Shown: positions 62,464 through 64,000 of the stretch, piece by piece
Layout of the letters: each line of letters opens with the position of its first letter
Position numbering within the stretch: position 1 is the stretch's first letter
Assembly: GCF_014773395.1 (NCBI RefSeq)
Contig: NZ_JACXAF010000018.1
Location: 1 to 64,000, forward strand
From: Neiella litorisoli
Lineage (GTDB): Bacteria > Pseudomonadota > Gammaproteobacteria > Enterobacterales > Neiellaceae
Length of the DNA stretch: 64,000 bases
Reading direction: 5' to 3'
Notes under the pieces: generated by a model
Seen by the model: the letters and a program-made list of their open reading frames with translations, nothing else
Told to the model about the DNA's origin: nothing
Database searches by the model: none
Position numbers and translations under genes: made by a program

Positions 62464-64000
62464 CAAAGCCCAGCGCCACAATGCCTGCAGTGATGACTGT
62501 CAGCCATGCGCTGGCTGGCCATTATCGCCGCCACCCGCTGCAGGCACTGTTCTTATTCACCGGCATCGTCATCGCTACTGTGTTGCTGGTCGCAACGCAA
62601 TTAATCAATGCTCAAGCGCAGGCAAGTTATGCCAAAGGCACGCAATTATTCGAGCAAAACCCAATTGGCTATTTGGTCGCCGCTCAAGGCCAGCGGCAAT
62701 TTTCAATGGCCAGCTATGTCGCCCTGCGCCGGCAAGGCTTCGATCAGTTGCTGCCGGTGCTCCACCACAACTTTCAAAGCCAGCATCACGGCATTATTGC
62801 CGTAATGGGAATCGACTGGCTATCGCTACCAGCAACGCCACAAGCATCGGCAAACGGCAACTCACAAGTTAAGCCAATCGCACCAGCGGATCTTACCCTT
62901 GAGGACTTTTTGCTACCGCCATACCGGTTGATGATGGCGCCAGCAAGAATGACGCAGCTCGCGCTCAGTGCCGATCAGACGATTGCTCTGACCAACACCA
63001 CATCGTCATTACCACCCGTAATCCCCGCGCCTGACAATTCAGGAGTGGGTCATCAGGCGCTGATGGATTTGCAAGCGTTACAAGCGATAAGTAACCGTCA
63101 GGGAATGCTTTCAGCGATCTGGGTATTGCCAATGTCCGAGCAACGATTAGCGCAGTTACAACAGCAATTGCCGCCTGACTTGCGATTTCGCCCTGCGGCA
63201 GAGCCTCTGTCACAAGCGGCGCTGGCAGAGAGTCTGCATCTGAATTTGGCAGCCATGGGATTGCTGAGCTTTGTTGTTGGGCTATTCCTGGCGTTTAACG
63301 CCATCCAATTTAGCTACACCGACCGGCAGCCATTACTGCGCCGCTTGCGTCTCAGCGGCACCAGCCAGCGCCAACTTTATCAAGCCCTTAGCATTGAATT
63401 ATTGCTGTTTGTATTGGTTGGCAGCGCAGTTGGCTACTGGCTCGGCGCATGGCTTGCCACCTTGCTATTACCCGGCTTAGGCCAAACGCTGGCGCAACTC
63501 TACGGTGTCTATATCAGTTATCCGAACAAAGTCATTGCCGACCTGCCTCTGATGCCGCTGCTAATGACTAGTTTGGCGGCGCTCTTGGCCGCGATTGTGC
63601 CGATGCGGCAAATAGTCCAGCAGCCCCTGCTCAATCGCTATCGCCAACAAATAGCTCAGCACCAAGCGCGCAATCGCGACCGGCAACTACTGTTAGTTGC
63701 CTTGGCTTGTTTACTCGTCGCTGTCGCCTTGAGCCTTTGGGCCAATAGCTTATGGCATGGCCTTGCTTGTTTAGCATTAGTGCTGCTTGGTGGCGCCCTC
63801 GCGCTACCCGCGGCCCTAAGAGCAAGTTTGTCGATAGTGCAGCGATTGGTGCCCGCTAATCGCCCATTACTACAGTGGCTGATTGCCGATAGCCGCTGGT
63901 TGCTTGGACCTGCGGCCATTTCCTTGATGGCGATGACACTCGCTCTGGTGGCCAATTCGGGTTTGAATACCATGATTGGCAGTTTCCGGGCGGCAACCCT
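62460..64000 (+). CDS. FtsX-like ABC transporter permease (partial, runs off the right edge)
   Basis: An open frame starts at ATG 62460, overlapping the ATPase stop, and stays open to the end of the window (over 510 codons). The first membrane helix is at about residues 28-46 (LFLFTGIVIATVLLVATQL), with a large periplasmic domain to about residue 260. Helices near residues 265, 315 and 365 follow (AAMGLLSFVVGLFLAF, LLLFVLVGSAVGYWLGAW and LMTSLAALLAAIVPM), and a second half begins. This suggests a long fused permease of about 800 aa with two FtsX modules. It is the partner of the upstream ATPase. Confidence 0.88.
   Translation, partial: MTKPSATMPAVMTVSHALAGHYRRHPLQALFLFTGIVIATVLLVATQLINAQAQASYAKGTQLFEQNPIGYLVAAQGQRQFSMASYVALRRQGFDQLLPVLHHNFQSQHHGIIAVMGIDWLSLPATPQASANGNSQVKPIAPADLTLEDFLLPPYRLMMAPARMTQLALSADQTIALTNTTSSLPPVIPAPDNSGVGHQALMDLQALQAISNRQGMLSAIWVLPMSEQRLAQLQQQLPPDLRFRPAAEPLSQAALAESLHLNLAAMGLLSFVVGLFLAFNAIQFSYTDRQPLLRRLRLSGTSQRQLYQALSIELLLFVLVGSAVGYWLGAWLATLLLPGLGQTLAQLYGVYISYPNKVIADLPLMPLLMTSLAALLAAIVPMRQIVQQPLLNRYRQQIAQHQARNRDRQLLLVALACLLVAVALSLWANSLWHGLACLALVLLGGALALPAALRASLSIVQRLVPANRPLLQWLIADSRWLLGPAAISLMAMTLALVANSGLNTMIGSFRAAT

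Noticed and set aside
1-64000. tRNA, rRNA, CRISPR array, prophage or integron
   Set aside because: No cloverleaf-like sequence, regular direct-repeat array, integrase or phage structural gene was seen on reading both strands; short RNAs could be missed without a covariance search.

Overview
The window looks like chromosome of a marine gammaproteobacterium that degrades algal polysaccharides, probably near the Alteromonadales. The base composition is balanced. Housekeeping genes have E. coli-like organisation (pqiABC, mlaA, sprT, pdxH, a ybiW-ybiY-fsa set). There are enzymes aimed at alginate (PL6), agar or porphyran (GH86), beta-glucan (GH3), alpha-glucan (GH13) and acetylated sugars. The genus cannot be fixed from the sequence alone. 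I see no rRNA, tRNA, CRISPR array, phage or intact insertion sequence.

Layout. 0.1-6.3 kb (mostly minus): an M3 oligopeptidase lipoprotein, a secreted PL6 lyase with GntR-type operator-like palindromes, and a DASS anion transporter followed by a lone receiver protein. 6.6-9 kb: a chemoreceptor without a periplasmic domain paired with a membrane-anchored NIT-like protein, then a convergent 62-codon gene behind a Fur box. 9.2-17.3 kb: a PAS-GGDEF-EAL protein, a cytoplasmic GH13 enzyme, a Mlc/NagC-type ROK regulator and a GH3 glucosidase with a LacI-type operator. 17.5-31.4 kb: envelope functions (pqiABC with a retropepsin-like protease, a lipoprotein with HExxH, DUF3301, an ABM-fold protein, a 266-bp MITE-like element, an alpha/beta hydrolase with mlaA, an RND efflux pair, a haem protein). 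31.4-36.8 kb: an overlapping VWA lipoprotein / ECF sigma / membrane-anchor operon, a YbaN protein and two alpha/beta hydrolases. 37-42.3 kb: a cold-shock gene, then a DeoR-type regulator, a glycyl radical enzyme, its activase and a divergent fructose-6-phosphate-aldolase-type enzyme.

The most striking structure is the control region of that glycyl radical locus. A perfect FNR box lies exactly midway between two divergent TATAGT -10 boxes, each placed as in a class II FNR promoter. A palindrome (ACTTTCATTTGAAAGT) lies beside it and recurs before the DeoR gene and at the very end of the aldolase gene. I read this as an anaerobically induced, DeoR-repressed sugar-phosphate pathway with possible DNA looping.

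42.4-64 kb: a GH86-type agarase/porphyranase with a double TTGTTAACAA palindrome upstream, two small membrane/lipoprotein genes, then an acetate module. The module comprises a DcaP-like porin, acs, a DUF4212 plus sodium:solute symporter pair, a CBS/DUF294 protein with a DnaQ-like exonuclease, and a CrbS-type transporter-fused sensor kinase with its LuxR-type partner CrbR. Between crbS and crbR lie two composite palindromes sharing one core repeat in opposite orientations. The window ends with a GST, a YggN/DUF2884 protein, sprT, pdxH and an ABC transporter whose permease runs off the right edge.
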